Shown here: piece after piece, positions 43,764 to 52,366 of the stretch
Layout of the letters: each line of letters begins with the position of its first letter
Numbering within the stretch: the first letter of the stretch is position 1
Assembly: GCF_006874465.1 (NCBI RefSeq)
Contig: NZ_VIRL01000003.1
Coordinates: 1 to 64,000 of the forward strand
Reading direction: 5' to 3'
From: Microbispora bryophytorum
GTDB lineage: Bacteria > Actinomycetota > Actinomycetes > Streptosporangiales > Streptosporangiaceae
Length of the DNA: 64,000 bases
Position numbers and translations under genes: made by a program
Notes under the pieces: model-generated
What the model was told of the DNA's origin: nothing
The model's database searches: none
The model's input: only the letters and a program-made list of their open reading frames with translations

Positions 43764-44713
43764 CGCGTGCTCCCGGAGATGAGGTAGGAGAAGACGCTTT
43801 CCAGGTCCTCGTCGGTGGGGGAGACCTGCCACAGGTGTACGGCGAGGTCGCGCGCCATCCGCGGCAGCAGCGCGGTGAAACGCGCGTGGTCGGTCACCTG
43901 GACCTCGATTCCCTGCTCGGTCAGTGAGACGGCGCTGGAGGAGGGGTCGCCGATGAGCGCGGCGGCCAGACGCCGGTCGTCGCTCGACCTGACCCGGAAC
44001 AGATGTGGCCGGTCGGCCATGCGGCGCCGGATCTCGCGGTAGTCGCCCGACGCGGCGTGCCGTCCCGCGACCAGGACCTCGATGTGGTGGGCCACCCGCT
44101 CGACCTCTTCGAGGATGTGCGAGCTGAACAGGATCGTCCGGCCCTCCTCGCCCATGCGGCGCACGAGGTCCATGAGGTGGAGCCGCTGCCGGGGGTCCAT
44201 GCCGTTGAACGGCTCGTCCAAGAGCAGCACCTGGGGGTCGTGGACGAGGGCCGCCGCGACCTTGACCCGCTGCCGCATGCCCTTGGAGTAGGTCTCGACG
44301 CGGCGGCCGGACGCGTCGGTCATCTCCACCAGGTCGAGGGCCCGCTTGGCCGCTTCGGCGGGCGAGGGCAGGCCGTGCAGCCGGGCCGACGACAGCACGA
44401 ACTGCCATCCGGTGAGGAAGCCGTACACGGCCTCCTTCTCGGGGACCAGGCCGATCTGCCGGTAGATCCCGTGGTTGTGCCAGATGCGTCCGCCGTCGAG
44501 GGTCGCCGTGCCGCTGGACGGCGCGAGGAACCCGGCCATCATGTGCAGCAGCGTCGACTTGCCCGCGCCGTTCGGCCCGAGCAGGCCGGTGACGCCGGGC
44601 CCGATGGTCATCGTGACGTCGTTGACCGCCACGACGTTGCCGTACCAGCGGGACACCTGGGCGAGTTCGAGCACGCCCTGGCGGGTGGTCACGGGGGAGC
44701 TCGTGGTGGTCAC
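43760..44713 (-). CDS. ABC transporter ATP-binding protein
   Basis: This 317-residue ATPase has Walker A GPNGAGKST, signature YSKGMRQRVKVAAAL and Walker B VLLLDEPFNGMDPRQ, then a ~100-residue C-terminal domain (VRSSDDRRLAAALIG...) as in DrrA/CcmA-type exporters. GTG at 44,713 overlaps the upstream permease stop (GTGA) and is preferred to longer starts. It is the third gene of the operon. Confidence 0.9.
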   Translation of the reverse strand: MTTTSSPVTTRQGVLELAQVSRWYGNVVAVNDVTMTIGPGVTGLLGPNGAGKSTLLHMMAGFLAPSSGTATLDGGRIWHNHGIYRQIGLVPEKEAVYGFLTGWQFVLSSARLHGLPSPAEAAKRALDLVEMTDASGRRVETYSKGMRQRVKVAAALVHDPQVLLLDEPFNGMDPRQRLHLMDLVRRMGEEGRTILFSSHILEEVERVAHHIEVLVAGRHAASGDYREIRRRMADRPHLFRVRSSDDRRLAAALIGDPSSSAVSLTEQGIEVQVTDHARFTALLPRMARDLAVHLWQVSPTDEDLESVFSYLISGSTR

Positions 44714-45576
44714 GACGCCGCCTTCCGGTAGCGCAGGAGAACGCCCGTCACAGCCACGGCGACGACGGCCAGCAGGATCAGGCACGATGCGATGCCGGGC
44801 GGAGCCGACTCCGTGTTGACGGGCGTGGTGCCGAACAGTGCCGACTGGACGTAGTCGACGAGGAAGAACGGGTTGAGAAGCAGGGCCCACCCGGCGAGGT
44901 CGTCGCGTCCCGACGAGATCAGCACGCCGGCGAAGATCCCGGAGACGGCGGCGGTGAACATGTAGAACGCGATCACCGACGCGACGCCGAGACCGCGGCG
45001 CGGGGTGAACGACGCGAGAGCGATGCCCACGGAGGACAGCAGCACCGCGTGGAGGACCGCGCCGCCCAGCGCGCCGAGATAGTCGGCGGTGTGCGGCGGC
45101 CCCGGCAGGTCCACCAGGAGTTCGCCGACGAACTCGATCGTCAGCGGCACGGCCAGCAGCCCGAACAGCGCGACCGCGAGCGCGGTCAGCTTCGCCAGGA
45201 CGTAGTCGGTCACGGTCAGCGGGCGGGACAAATACAACGGCAGCACACGGAAGCGCAGGTCCGGCGCGACCAGGTACGGCGACTGGGCGGCCAGGAAGAC
45301 CGCGATCACCGCCTGCATGAAGACCGCGTAGTTGGGATAGGGCATCACGAACTGCTTGGCGAGTGCCATCACGCCGATCGACACGACCGTCGGCATCAAC
45401 ATGATCGCGACCAGCAGCAGCGGCATGATCTTCGCGCGGACCGTGCGGCCGAGCCCGAACACGCCGCGCAGGCTCTGCACGCCGAGGGCGAGCGTGGCCC
45501 GGCCGCGCCCCAGCCGTACGCCGTCGTAGTGGCGGTATCCGATGTCGTGGATGACCGCGGTCGGCTCTGGGGTCAT
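44710..45576 (-). CDS. ABC-2-type transporter permease
   Basis: This 288-residue membrane protein begins [20 protein letters not shown], a motif common in actinobacterial ABC-2 permeases, followed by about six membrane segments ([40 protein letters not shown] and others). [20 protein letters not shown] is the characteristic loop. The ATG overlaps the preceding ATPase stop. It should work with the ATPase at 45,573-46,514. Confidence 0.88.
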   Translation of the reverse strand: MTPEPTAVIHDIGYRHYDGVRLGRGRATLALGVQSLRGVFGLGRTVRAKIMPLLLVAIMLMPTVVSIGVMALAKQFVMPYPNYAVFMQAVIAVFLAAQSPYLVAPDLRFRVLPLYLSRPLTVTDYVLAKLTALAVALFGLLAVPLTIEFVGELLVDLPGPPHTADYLGALGGAVLHAVLLSSVGIALASFTPRRGLGVASVIAFYMFTAAVSGIFAGVLISSGRDDLAGWALLLNPFFLVDYVQSALFGTTPVNTESAPPGIASCLILLAVVAVAVTGVLLRYRKAAS

Positions 45577-46514
45577 GCCACCGGCTCCTTGGCTGTGGAC
45601 TCCTTGAACACGTCTTCGATGCGGCCCCGGCGCTGCTCCAGCCGCAGGAGGCTCAGGCCGAGGTCGCAGACGGCGTCGCGAACGGCGTCGTAGGTGCGGC
45701 CGGGGTCGTCGGCGGACACCTGGACGGTCAGCAGCCTGCCCTGCGCGGCGACCGTCTCGCCGCCCGCGATCAGACGCTCGGCGAGCCGCTGCTGCCCTTC
45801 CTCGACCTCCACCGCGACGGTCTGCTCGGCCCGGGTGAACTCCCGGATCGCCGAGGAGCGCAGCAGCCGCCCGCCGTCGATGACGATGACGTGGTCGCAC
45901 ACCCGCTCAAGCTCGCCGAGCAGGTGAGAGGTGACCAGCACGCTGATGCCGAACTCGGTGCCGACGCGCCGGATCAGCGCGAGCATGTCGTCGCGGCCCT
46001 GCGGGTCGAGCCCGTTGGTGGGCTCGTCGAGGAAGACCAGCTGCGGGTCGTGGACGAGGGCCTGGGCGAGCTTGACCCGCTGCCGCATGCCCGTGGAGTA
46101 GCCGCCCATCGGGCGGTAACGCTCCTCGTCCAGCCCGACGTGACGGAGGGTGTCGGCGGCACGCTCGCGGGCGGCCGTACGCGGCAGTCCGGACATCTGG
46201 GCCATGTGCACCACGAACTCGGTCGCGGACATGTCCGGGGGCAGGCAGTCGTGTTCGGGCATGTAGCCGACCACGCGCCGGATCTCCAGGCCCTGGGTCG
46301 CCGTGTCCAAGCCGAGCACCGAGGCACGCCCGGAGGTCGGGGGGAGCAGGCCGAGCAGGATCTTGATCAGCGTCGACTTGCCCGCGCCGTTGGCGCCCAC
46401 GAGGCCGGTCACGCCGGTTCCGGCGGCGACCGTGAGGTCGTCGAGCGCCGTGACGCGGGGGAAGCGCTTGGTCAGCCCCTCGGTCGCGAAGCATGGGGTC
46501 GCGCTCGCTGTCAT
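45573..46514 (-). CDS. ABC transporter ATP-binding protein
   Basis: This 313-residue ATPase carries Walker [10 protein letters not shown], signature [15 protein letters not shown] and Walker [17 protein letters not shown], with a C-terminal ABC-2-associated domain. It is the first gene of a four-gene operon (ATPase, permease, ATPase, permease) in which each start overlaps the preceding stop. TAGGGT ends 6 bases before the ATG with no Shine-Dalgarno, indicating a leaderless mRNA. Confidence 0.92.
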   Translation of the reverse strand: MTASATPCFATEGLTKRFPRVTALDDLTVAAGTGVTGLVGANGAGKSTLIKILLGLLPPTSGRASVLGLDTATQGLEIRRVVGYMPEHDCLPPDMSATEFVVHMAQMSGLPRTAARERAADTLRHVGLDEERYRPMGGYSTGMRQRVKLAQALVHDPQLVFLDEPTNGLDPQGRDDMLALIRRVGTEFGISVLVTSHLLGELERVCDHVIVIDGGRLLRSSAIREFTRAEQTVAVEVEEGQQRLAERLIAGGETVAAQGRLLTVQVSADDPGRTYDAVRDAVCDLGLSLLRLEQRRGRIEDVFKESTAKEPVA

Positions 46515-46572
46515 GATCCGACCCTACTGGGCGGGGCGTTCGCCGGGCCTCCGCCTGATGGAGGAACCCCGC

Positions 46573-47523
46573 CTACGCCTCAGGTATGCCTCGTCGTGCC
46601 CGGCCGCCACCGTAGCGCGACCACAGCGCGCGCTGGAGGAGCAGCGTCAGCGTGCCGGCGACGACCATCCCGGCGATGTTGACGAGAAGCTGCAGCGCCG
46701 AGCCGCCGACCTCGTCCCAGCGCCCCAGCGCCAGGGCCAGGGCCATGTAGCCGGCCGCGGGGACGGTGGTGACGGAGATGAAGACGCCCACCAGCGCCGA
46801 GGACTTGCCCGCCGTGATCGACAGCACCCCGGCCGCGCCGGCGAGCAGCGCCACGATGAACGACCAGCGGTCGGGCGTCACGATGAAGCGCACCTCGTCG
46901 TGGTGCCGCAGGCTGTCGGGGGAGATCCAGCCGAGGCCGCGCGACACGAGGGCACAGGCCAGGGTGACGGCGATCGCGGCCGCGAAACCCAGGGTGAGCG
47001 TGCGGGCCGCGGCGCCGACGAGCCGCCACCGGCGGCGCAGCAGGCCGAACGAGACGGCCGCCACCGCGCCGAACTCCGGCCCGAGGACCATCGCGCCGAC
47101 GATCAGGATCTGCGAGGGGATGAGGACGCCGATCGCGGCGATCTGCGTGGCGATGGCGAGGAACGCCAGGAACGCCCACGTGATGCGGCTGTCGAGGGCC
47201 ACACGCTGCTCGAACTGGTCCCACACGACCGCGTCGTCGCCCTCGCCGGGCGCCCGCTCCTCCGCCTCGGCCGCGCCCCGGGAGATCGACAGCTCGATGT
47301 CCTCGGCGGTGATCGAGCCGTCCCGCTCCAGGCCGAGCGCCTTGAGCCGGCCGATGACCGTGTCGGCGGCCTCCCTGGCGACGTCGGCGAGCACGACGTC
47401 GCCCTCCGGCCTCCTGGCCGCCTTGGCCAGGAACACGACGTTCGTGACTCCCGGCGTACGGTCGAGCACCTCGACGACCTGGCCGGTCAGCCGGAACGGG
47501 GAGATGATCCGCAGATGCAGCAC
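46573..47523 (-). CDS. DUF389 family membrane protein
   Basis: This 316-residue protein has an N-terminal soluble ACT-like part (MLHLRIISPFRLTGQVVEVL, GVTNVVFLAKAARRPEGD) and a C-terminal DUF389 membrane domain with about six helices (AFLAFLAIATQIAAIGVLIP, ILIVGAMVLGPEFGAVAAVS). DUF389 proteins occur widely in actinobacteria; a firm function is not known. The start is GTG; TAGGAT ends 6 bases upstream, suggesting a leaderless transcript. Confidence 0.87.
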   Translation of the reverse strand: MLHLRIISPFRLTGQVVEVLDRTPGVTNVVFLAKAARRPEGDVVLADVAREAADTVIGRLKALGLERDGSITAEDIELSISRGAAEAEERAPGEGDDAVVWDQFEQRVALDSRITWAFLAFLAIATQIAAIGVLIPSQILIVGAMVLGPEFGAVAAVSFGLLRRRWRLVGAAARTLTLGFAAAIAVTLACALVSRGLGWISPDSLRHHDEVRFIVTPDRWSFIVALLAGAAGVLSITAGKSSALVGVFISVTTVPAAGYMALALALGRWDEVGGSALQLLVNIAGMVVAGTLTLLLQRALWSRYGGGRARRGIPEA

Positions 47524-47580
47524 AGCCGCATCCTAGGAGCGTCTGGCAACTGCGGCAGGGCTCGGTTTGCTGGAGACGAC

Positions 47581-48504
47581 TCAGGTTCTGCGCAGCCGCA
47601 CCCGTCTGACGGAGTGGCCGGAGCCCTTGTGCAGGATCAGCCCGGCCCGGTGGCGGGTGGGGGCGATGTTCTCCACCAGGTTGCGTTCGTTGATCTCCCG
47701 CCAGACGTTCTCGGCGAACGCCGTCGCCTCCTCGTGCGACAGCGCCGCGATGTGGCGGAAGTAGGACTTCGGGTCGGAGAAGGCGGTGCGGCGCAGCTTG
47801 TGGAAGCGCTCCACGTACCAGGTGCGGATGTCCTCCATCCGGGCGTCCACGTAGATGGAGAAGTCGAAGTAGTCGTAGACCGCCAGGGCGTCCGGCGGCG
47901 CGGGCTGCAGGACGTTGAGCCCCTCGACGATGAGGATGTCCGGCCGGTCCACCGTCTGCACGGCGCCGGGCACGATGTCGTACTCCAGGTGGCTGTAGAC
48001 CGGCGCCTCCACCGAGGGACGGCCCGCCTTGACGTCGGCCACGAAGCCCACCAGGGCCCGCCGGTCATAGCTCTCCGGGAAGCCCTTGCGGTGCATGATC
48101 CCGCGCTCTTCGAGCACCTTGTTGGGGTAGAGGAAGCTGTCGGTGGTGACCAGGTCGACCCGGGGGTGCTCGGGCCAGCGGGCGAGCAGCGTGTGCAGCA
48201 GCCGCGCGGTGGTCGACTTGCCGACCGCGACGCTGCCCGCGATGCCCAGCACGTACGGCGGGGGCGCGTCCTGCTCGCCGAGGAAGGCGCCGACGGCCGC
48301 GCCGCGCTGCCGCGAACCGGTGAAGTGCAGGTTCAGTAGCCGGGTGAGCGGCAGGTAGATGTCGGTGACCTCGGACAGGTCGATCGGGTCGTGGACGCCG
48401 CGCAGTTCCTCCAGCTCCGCCTCGGTGAGGGTGAGCGGTGTGTTCTTGCGCAGGTCACGCCACTGCTCCCGGCTCAGCTCGACGTACCCGTCCCGATCTG
48501 CCAC
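47581..48504 (-). CDS. coaA: type I pantothenate kinase
   Basis: CoaA phosphorylates pantothenate in the first committed step of coenzyme A synthesis. The P-loop is [14 protein letters not shown]; other conserved parts are [32 protein letters not shown] and EGLNVLQ. GTG at 48,504 ([15 protein letters not shown], 307 residues) is chosen because TACGCT ends 7 bases upstream, as for other leaderless genes here, and family length agrees; ATG 48,522 is the alternative. It is divergent from acpS. Confidence 0.92.
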   Translation of the reverse strand: MADRDGYVELSREQWRDLRKNTPLTLTEAELEELRGVHDPIDLSEVTDIYLPLTRLLNLHFTGSRQRGAAVGAFLGEQDAPPPYVLGIAGSVAVGKSTTARLLHTLLARWPEHPRVDLVTTDSFLYPNKVLEERGIMHRKGFPESYDRRALVGFVADVKAGRPSVEAPVYSHLEYDIVPGAVQTVDRPDILIVEGLNVLQPAPPDALAVYDYFDFSIYVDARMEDIRTWYVERFHKLRRTAFSDPKSYFRHIAALSHEEATAFAENVWREINERNLVENIAPTRHRAGLILHKGSGHSVRRVRLRRT

Positions 48505-48627
48505 GACGGCAAGCGTAGCCATGGCGTTTCCGCGCTCCCACCCGGGGTCGTGCACAGCCTGTGGACAAAAATCGATGGATTACCGCGGCGCCCGACGGGG
48601 AAGAACGATCGCTTCGTCTCACTGGTC

Positions 48628-48739
48628 GCTCACTGCGTCGGGTTCGCTCCTGCCATTGGTCGCTCACCGCTCCTCGTTCGCTTCGCGGCGTTCCTCGTTC
48701 CTCGGCCCGCCACTGCGCTCACTGCGTCGGGTTCGCTCC
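48628..48739 (+). repeat. 23-base direct repeat pair between coaA and acpS
   Basis: The same 23 bases, starting GCTCACTGCGTCGGG and ending TTCGCTCC, occur at 48628-48650 and 48717-48739, 89 bases apart. The sequence between is made of related TCGCTC/TTCGCT blocks. The second copy lies just before the acpS -10 box. Confidence 0.85.
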
Positions 48740-48762
48740 CTGCCGCGCCGTACGCTGGCGCT

Positions 48763-49113
48763 GTGATCGTGGGCATCGGGGTGGACGTGGTCGAGGTGGC
48801 GCGCCTGGGCGCGGCCCTGGAGCGCACGCCCGCGCTGCGGAGGCGGCTGTTCACCGATGCCGAGGGCGCGCTGCCGCTGGAGTCGCTGGCCGCGCGGTTC
48901 GCCGCGAAGGAGGCGGTGGCCAAGGCCCTCGGTGCGCCGCCGGGCCTGCGGCACCTGGACGCGGAGGTCGTGCGTGGCGGACACGGCCGGCCCGAGCTGA
49001 GGATCACGGGCCGGGCGGCCGAGGTGGCCCGCGACCTCGGCGTGCGCAGATGGCACGTCTCCCTGTCGCACGACGGCGGCATGGCGGTCGCCTACGTCCT
49101 CGCCGAGTCCTGA
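48763..49113 (+). CDS. acpS: holo-[acyl-carrier-protein] synthase
   Basis: AcpS transfers 4'-phosphopantetheine from CoA to acyl carrier protein, so it uses the product of the CoaA pathway encoded next door. [14 protein letters not shown] contains the metal-binding aspartate and [14 protein letters not shown] the glutamate; the end [19 protein letters not shown] is typical. Length is 116 residues. GTG 48,763 is preceded by TACGCT six bases upstream with no ribosome-binding site. Tandem 13-base repeats begin right after the stop. Confidence 0.93.
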   Translation: MIVGIGVDVVEVARLGAALERTPALRRRLFTDAEGALPLESLAARFAAKEAVAKALGAPPGLRHLDAEVVRGGHGRPELRITGRAAEVARDLGVRRWHVSLSHDGGMAVAYVLAES

Positions 49114-49170
49114 GCGGGAACGCCGACCGGGAACGCCGAGCGGGAACGCCGAGCGGGAACGCCGAGCGGG
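49114..49170 (+). repeat. 13-base tandem repeat directly after acpS
   Basis: Four units of GCGGGAACGCCGA (second unit with C for G at its first base) run from 49114 to 49165, and a partial fifth unit follows. The array starts at the first base after the acpS stop codon. Confidence 0.92.
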
Positions 49171-49182
49171 GATCCCGGGCAG

Positions 49183-49680
49183 TCAGCCGTCCCGGCGCGC
49201 GTGGTGGTCCACGAGGCGGGTGAGCAGCCGGGCGAGCTGGTCGCGCTCGGCCGGGCCGAGCGGCGCGAGCACCTCGTCCTCCAGCTCGGTGATCAGAGTG
49301 TCGAGCCGGGCGAAGCGGGCGCGCCCCCGCTCGGTCATCGTGATGACGTTGCGGCGCCGGTCCGCAGGATCCGGCGCGCGCTCCACCAAGCCCCGATCGG
49401 TCAGCTCATTGATGACGGAGACCAGGTCGCTGCGGTAGATGCCGGTGCGGCGGCTCAGTTCCGCCTGGCTGGCCGGGCCCGACTCCTCCAGCGTCGCGAG
49501 CACCGCGTAGTGCCACTTGCGGGCGTCGGCGGCGGCGAGCCCTTCGTTGACGAGGCGGTCGGAGTGCGTCGCCGCCAGTGACAGAAGCCGGGTCGGCAGG
49601 CCCTGCAACCGGGCCGGTCCGGTCCTCCCGTCCATGCGGGGGGCCGCTGGAGGGGCCGTGCCCGGCTCGCTGCTGCTCAT
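49183..49680 (-). CDS. MarR-family transcriptional regulator
   Basis: This 165-residue regulator has a winged helix (QAELSRRTGIYRSDLVSVIN, then LVERAPDPADRRRNVITMTE with the DRR wing) flanked by dimerisation helices. It is divergent from a haloalkane dehalogenase, with two palindromes in the 91-base gap. TAGGAT ends 6 bases before its ATG, so the mRNA is predicted leaderless. It probably represses itself and the dehalogenase; the ligand is unknown. Confidence 0.92.
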   Translation of the reverse strand: MSSSEPGTAPPAAPRMDGRTGPARLQGLPTRLLSLAATHSDRLVNEGLAAADARKWHYAVLATLEESGPASQAELSRRTGIYRSDLVSVINELTDRGLVERAPDPADRRRNVITMTERGRARFARLDTLITELEDEVLAPLGPAERDQLARLLTRLVDHHARRDG

Positions 49681-49696
49681 GCCGCCATCCTACCGA

Positions 49697-49725
49697 TTGC
49701 GTTAGTCCGACTAACGACCTAATCT
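49697..49725 (+). promoter_or_regulatory. predicted promoter of the dehalogenase gene
   Basis: TTGCGT (49697-49702) and TAATCT (49720-49725) are exactly 17 bases apart on the plus strand. The spacer is filled by the first palindromic operator, so a bound MarR protein would block RNA polymerase. Confidence 0.65.
49700..49716. promoter_or_regulatory. MarR operator 1
   Basis: CGTTAGTC-C-GACTAACG is a perfect 8-bp inverted repeat around one central base, typical of MarR operators. It overlaps the spacer of the dehalogenase promoter and the -35 region of the minus-strand MarR promoter (-10 box at 49,687-49,692). Confidence 0.8.
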
Positions 49726-49739
49726 GTTCGTGTTACTAA

Positions 49740-49756
49740 CGTTAGTCAGACGAACG
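49740..49756. promoter_or_regulatory. MarR operator 2
   Basis: CGTTAGTC-A-GACGAACG repeats operator 1 with 7 of 8 bases matching between arms, exactly 40 bases downstream (start to start). It would lie just after the dehalogenase transcription start. The sequence ACTAACGTTAGT (49735-49746) overlaps it as a further palindrome. Confidence 0.72.
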
Positions 49757-49771
49757 AATGTGAGAACCCCC

Positions 49772-50626
49772 ATGCCTTCGATCGACGTGCTCGACTCGGC
49801 GATGTACCACGAGGAGACCGGCAGCGGTGCTCCCTTCGTCTTCCTGCACGGCAACCCCGCCTCGTCCCATCTGTGGCGCAAGGTCCTGCCAGGGATCCGC
49901 GCCGACGCCCGCCTGCTCGCCCCCGACCTCATCGGCATGGGCCGCTCGGGCAAGCCCGATATGCCGTACCGGTTCGCCGATCACGCCCGTTACCTCGACG
50001 CCTGGTTCGACCGGCTGGGGCTGGAGGACGTGGTGCTCGTCGGACACGACTGGGGCGGGTCGCTCGCCTTCGACTGGGCGGCCCGCCATCCCGGACGCGT
50101 CCGCGGCGTCGCGTTCTTCGAGACGATCGTCCGCACGATGTCGTGGAGCGAGCTGGGCGAGGCGCCGCGCGCCCGCGCGGAGGCCATCCGAAGCCCCGAG
50201 GGCGAGCCGCTCGTGCTCGACCGGAACTTCATGGTGGAGACCGCCTTCACCGGAGGGGTGCTCACGCCGCTCGGTGAGGAGGACATGCGGCCCTATCTGG
50301 AGCCGTACCCGACGCGCGTCAGCCGCCGCCCGCTGCTGGAGTGGGCGCGTTCGATGCCGCTCGACGGCGAGCCCGCCGACGTCGCCGAGCGCATCGGCGC
50401 GTACGGCGGGTGGCTCGCGAGCAGCCACGACGTTCCCAAGCTGCTGCTAACCTTCGACTCCTCGCCGACCCTGTCCATCGGGCCGGAGATGGCCGCCTGG
50501 TGCGCGGCGAACATCGCGGGGCTGGAGGTGGAGCACTGCGGACCGGCGGGCCACCACGCGCCGGAGGACCGGCCGGAGGCCATCGCCGCGGCGATCGACG
50601 CGTGGGCGGAGCGGCACGGGCTGTAG
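49772..50626 (+). CDS. haloalkane dehalogenase (HLD-II-like)
   Basis: This 285-residue alpha/beta hydrolase has the dehalogenase set of residues: nucleophile D93 followed by W94 in GHDWGG, halide-binding N28 in HGNPASSHLWR, acid E117 in FFET and base H262 in GHHAPED. The D-to-E distance of 24 residues equals that of DhaA (106/130). It should hydrolyse carbon-halogen bonds to alcohols, although some family members have other substrates. ATG 49,772 has no clear ribosome-binding site; GTG 49,760 is possible. A 13-base tandem repeat follows the stop. Confidence 0.88.
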   Translation: MPSIDVLDSAMYHEETGSGAPFVFLHGNPASSHLWRKVLPGIRADARLLAPDLIGMGRSGKPDMPYRFADHARYLDAWFDRLGLEDVVLVGHDWGGSLAFDWAARHPGRVRGVAFFETIVRTMSWSELGEAPRARAEAIRSPEGEPLVLDRNFMVETAFTGGVLTPLGEEDMRPYLEPYPTRVSRRPLLEWARSMPLDGEPADVAERIGAYGGWLASSHDVPKLLLTFDSSPTLSIGPEMAAWCAANIAGLEVEHCGPAGHHAPEDRPEAIAAAIDAWAERHGL

Positions 50627-50635
50627 ACCCGCCGT

Positions 50636-50687
50636 CATGGCCACGCGGCATGGCCGCGCGTCATGGCCGGCCGGCATGGCCGGCCCG
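50636..50687 (+). repeat. 13-base tandem repeat after the dehalogenase gene
   Basis: Four 13-base units, each beginning CATGGCC (CATGGCCACGCGG, CATGGCCGCGCGT, CATGGCCGGCCGG, CATGGCCGGCCCG), run without gaps, starting 9 bases after the stop. The unit length equals that of the array after acpS, but the sequence differs. Confidence 0.9.
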
Positions 50688-50785
50688 TGGGAGCGACCGC
50701 CGTTCGCGCCGCGGGGGGCATCTCCTCGCCGATGCCCGGCGTACGGTGATCGCCATCGCCGACCCGGCAGGCTACCGTCGGACGC

Positions 50786-52288
50786 ATGCGGACCGCCTAC
50801 ACCTCCGACCAGATCCGCTCCGCCGAGCTCGCGCTGATGGCGAGGCTCCCCGAGGGGACGCTGATGGACCGGGCCGCCGCCGGGCTCGCCGCGGTCTGCG
50901 CGCACCTGCTCGCCGGCTCCCGCGGCCGGGTGTACGGCTCCCGCACCGTGCTGCTGATCGGCAGCGGCGACAACGGCGGGGACGCCCTGTACGCCGGAGC
51001 CCGGCTGGCCCGCAGGGGAGCGCGGGTGGAGGCGGTCCTCGCCGGCTCGCGCACCCACGAGGGCGGCCTGGCCGCGTTGCGGAAGGCGGGCGGCCGGGCA
51101 CATCCGTACGACGCCGCGCGGGCGCGCGAGCTGCTGGCCGACGCCGACCTCGTCATGGACGGCCTCGTCGGCATCGGCGGCAGCGGGCCGCTGCGGGAGC
51201 CGTACGGCACGCTCGCGGAGCTGACCGCGGAGGCCGGGGGCCTGGTCGTCGCGGTCGACGTGCCGAGCGGGGTGGACGCGAGCAGCGGACGGGTCGAGGG
51301 ACCGGCGGTCCGCGCGCACCTGACGGTGACGTTCGGCGCGTACAAGGCCGGTCTGCTGGTCGATCCCGGCGCCACCCACGCGGGCGCGGTCGAGCTGGTG
51401 GACATCGGCCTGGGACCCTTCCTGCCGGACCCCGAGGTGGCCGCGCTGACCGCCGACGACGTGGCCGACCTGCTGCCCCGCCCGGGCGAGGAGAGCGACA
51501 AGTACCGGCGGGGCGTCGTCGGGATCGCCGCGGGCAGCGACAGGTACACCGGGGCCGCCGTGCTCTCGGTCGGCGGCGCGGTGCGCGCCGGCGCGGGGAT
51601 GGTCCGCTTCGCGAGTTCCGCCGAGCCGGTGCGGCTGGTCAGGGCCCGCTGGCCGGAGGCCATCACGACCGTGCTCGATCCGTCGCTGGTGCTGAAGAGC
51701 TCGCTGGACGAGGTCGGGCGGGTGCAGGCATGGGTGCTCGGCCCCGGGCTCGGGACGGGCCCGGAGGCGCACGCGGTGGCCCGCGCGGTGCTGTCCACCG
51801 GGGTGCCCGTGCTGGTGGACGCCGACGGGCTGACGCTGGTCGCCAAGGACCGCACGCTGCTGCGCCGGGCCGCCCCCACCGTGCTCACGCCGCACGCGGG
51901 GGAGCTGTCGCGGCTGCTCGGCGTGCCGCGCGAGCGCATCGAGGCCGGGCGGCTCGACCACGTGCGCAGGGCCGCCGCGGAGCTGGGGGCGACGGTGCTG
52001 CTCAAGGGCTCGACCACGCTCGTCGCGGAGGAGCACAGGCCGGTGCGGGTCAACACCACGGGCACGCCGTGGCTGGCGACGGGCGGCACGGGCGACGTCC
52101 TGTCGGGCATCGCGGGCGCCCTGCTCGCCGCCGGGCTGACGGGCTACGACGCGGCCTCGTGCGCGGCGTACGTCCACGGGCTGGCGGCGCGGACGGCCGC
52201 CGGAGGCGAGGCCGCGGGACGCGGGCAGGCGCCGATCGCCGCCCTCGACGTCGCCCAGGCGCTGCCCGAGGCCCTGCGTACGCTCTGA
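50786..52288 (+). CDS. nnr: bifunctional NAD(P)HX epimerase/dehydratase
   Basis: This 500-residue protein repairs hydrated NADH/NADPH. The N-terminal YjeF-type epimerase domain (LIGSGDNGGDALYAGARLAR, DGLVGIGGSGPLREPYG) covers about residues 1-215; the C-terminal ADP-dependent dehydratase of the ribokinase-like fold has VLGPGLGTG, TPHAGELSRLL and NTTGTPWLATGGTGDVLSG. ATG 50,786 has TACCGT ending 7 bases upstream and no Shine-Dalgarno, so it appears leaderless. alr follows. The stop lies inside a 12-base tandem repeat. Confidence 0.94.
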   Translation: MRTAYTSDQIRSAELALMARLPEGTLMDRAAAGLAAVCAHLLAGSRGRVYGSRTVLLIGSGDNGGDALYAGARLARRGARVEAVLAGSRTHEGGLAALRKAGGRAHPYDAARARELLADADLVMDGLVGIGGSGPLREPYGTLAELTAEAGGLVVAVDVPSGVDASSGRVEGPAVRAHLTVTFGAYKAGLLVDPGATHAGAVELVDIGLGPFLPDPEVAALTADDVADLLPRPGEESDKYRRGVVGIAAGSDRYTGAAVLSVGGAVRAGAGMVRFASSAEPVRLVRARWPEAITTVLDPSLVLKSSLDEVGRVQAWVLGPGLGTGPEAHAVARAVLSTGVPVLVDADGLTLVAKDRTLLRRAAPTVLTPHAGELSRLLGVPRERIEAGRLDHVRRAAAELGATVLLKGSTTLVAEEHRPVRVNTTGTPWLATGGTGDVLSGIAGALLAAGLTGYDAASCAAYVHGLAARTAAGGEAAGRGQAPIAALDVAQALPEALRTL

Positions 52289-52316
52289 CGTGTGCTCTGA
52301 CGTGCGCTCTGACGTG
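52281..52316 (+). repeat. 12-base tandem repeat spanning the nnr stop codon
   Basis: Three units (CGCTCTGACGTG, TGCTCTGACGTG, CGCTCTGACGTG) follow each other. The first unit contains the last leucine codon and the TGA stop of nnr, so the gene's 3' end has been repeated into the intergenic space. Confidence 0.92.
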
Positions 52317-52366
52317 CGCCGTCAGGGTGGGCGCATCCACCCGGGTCCACCTGACACACTGGAAAA

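Noticed and set aside
49114-49170. Possible CRISPR array
   Set aside because: Units of 13 bases without spacers are a simple tandem repeat; no cas genes are in the window.
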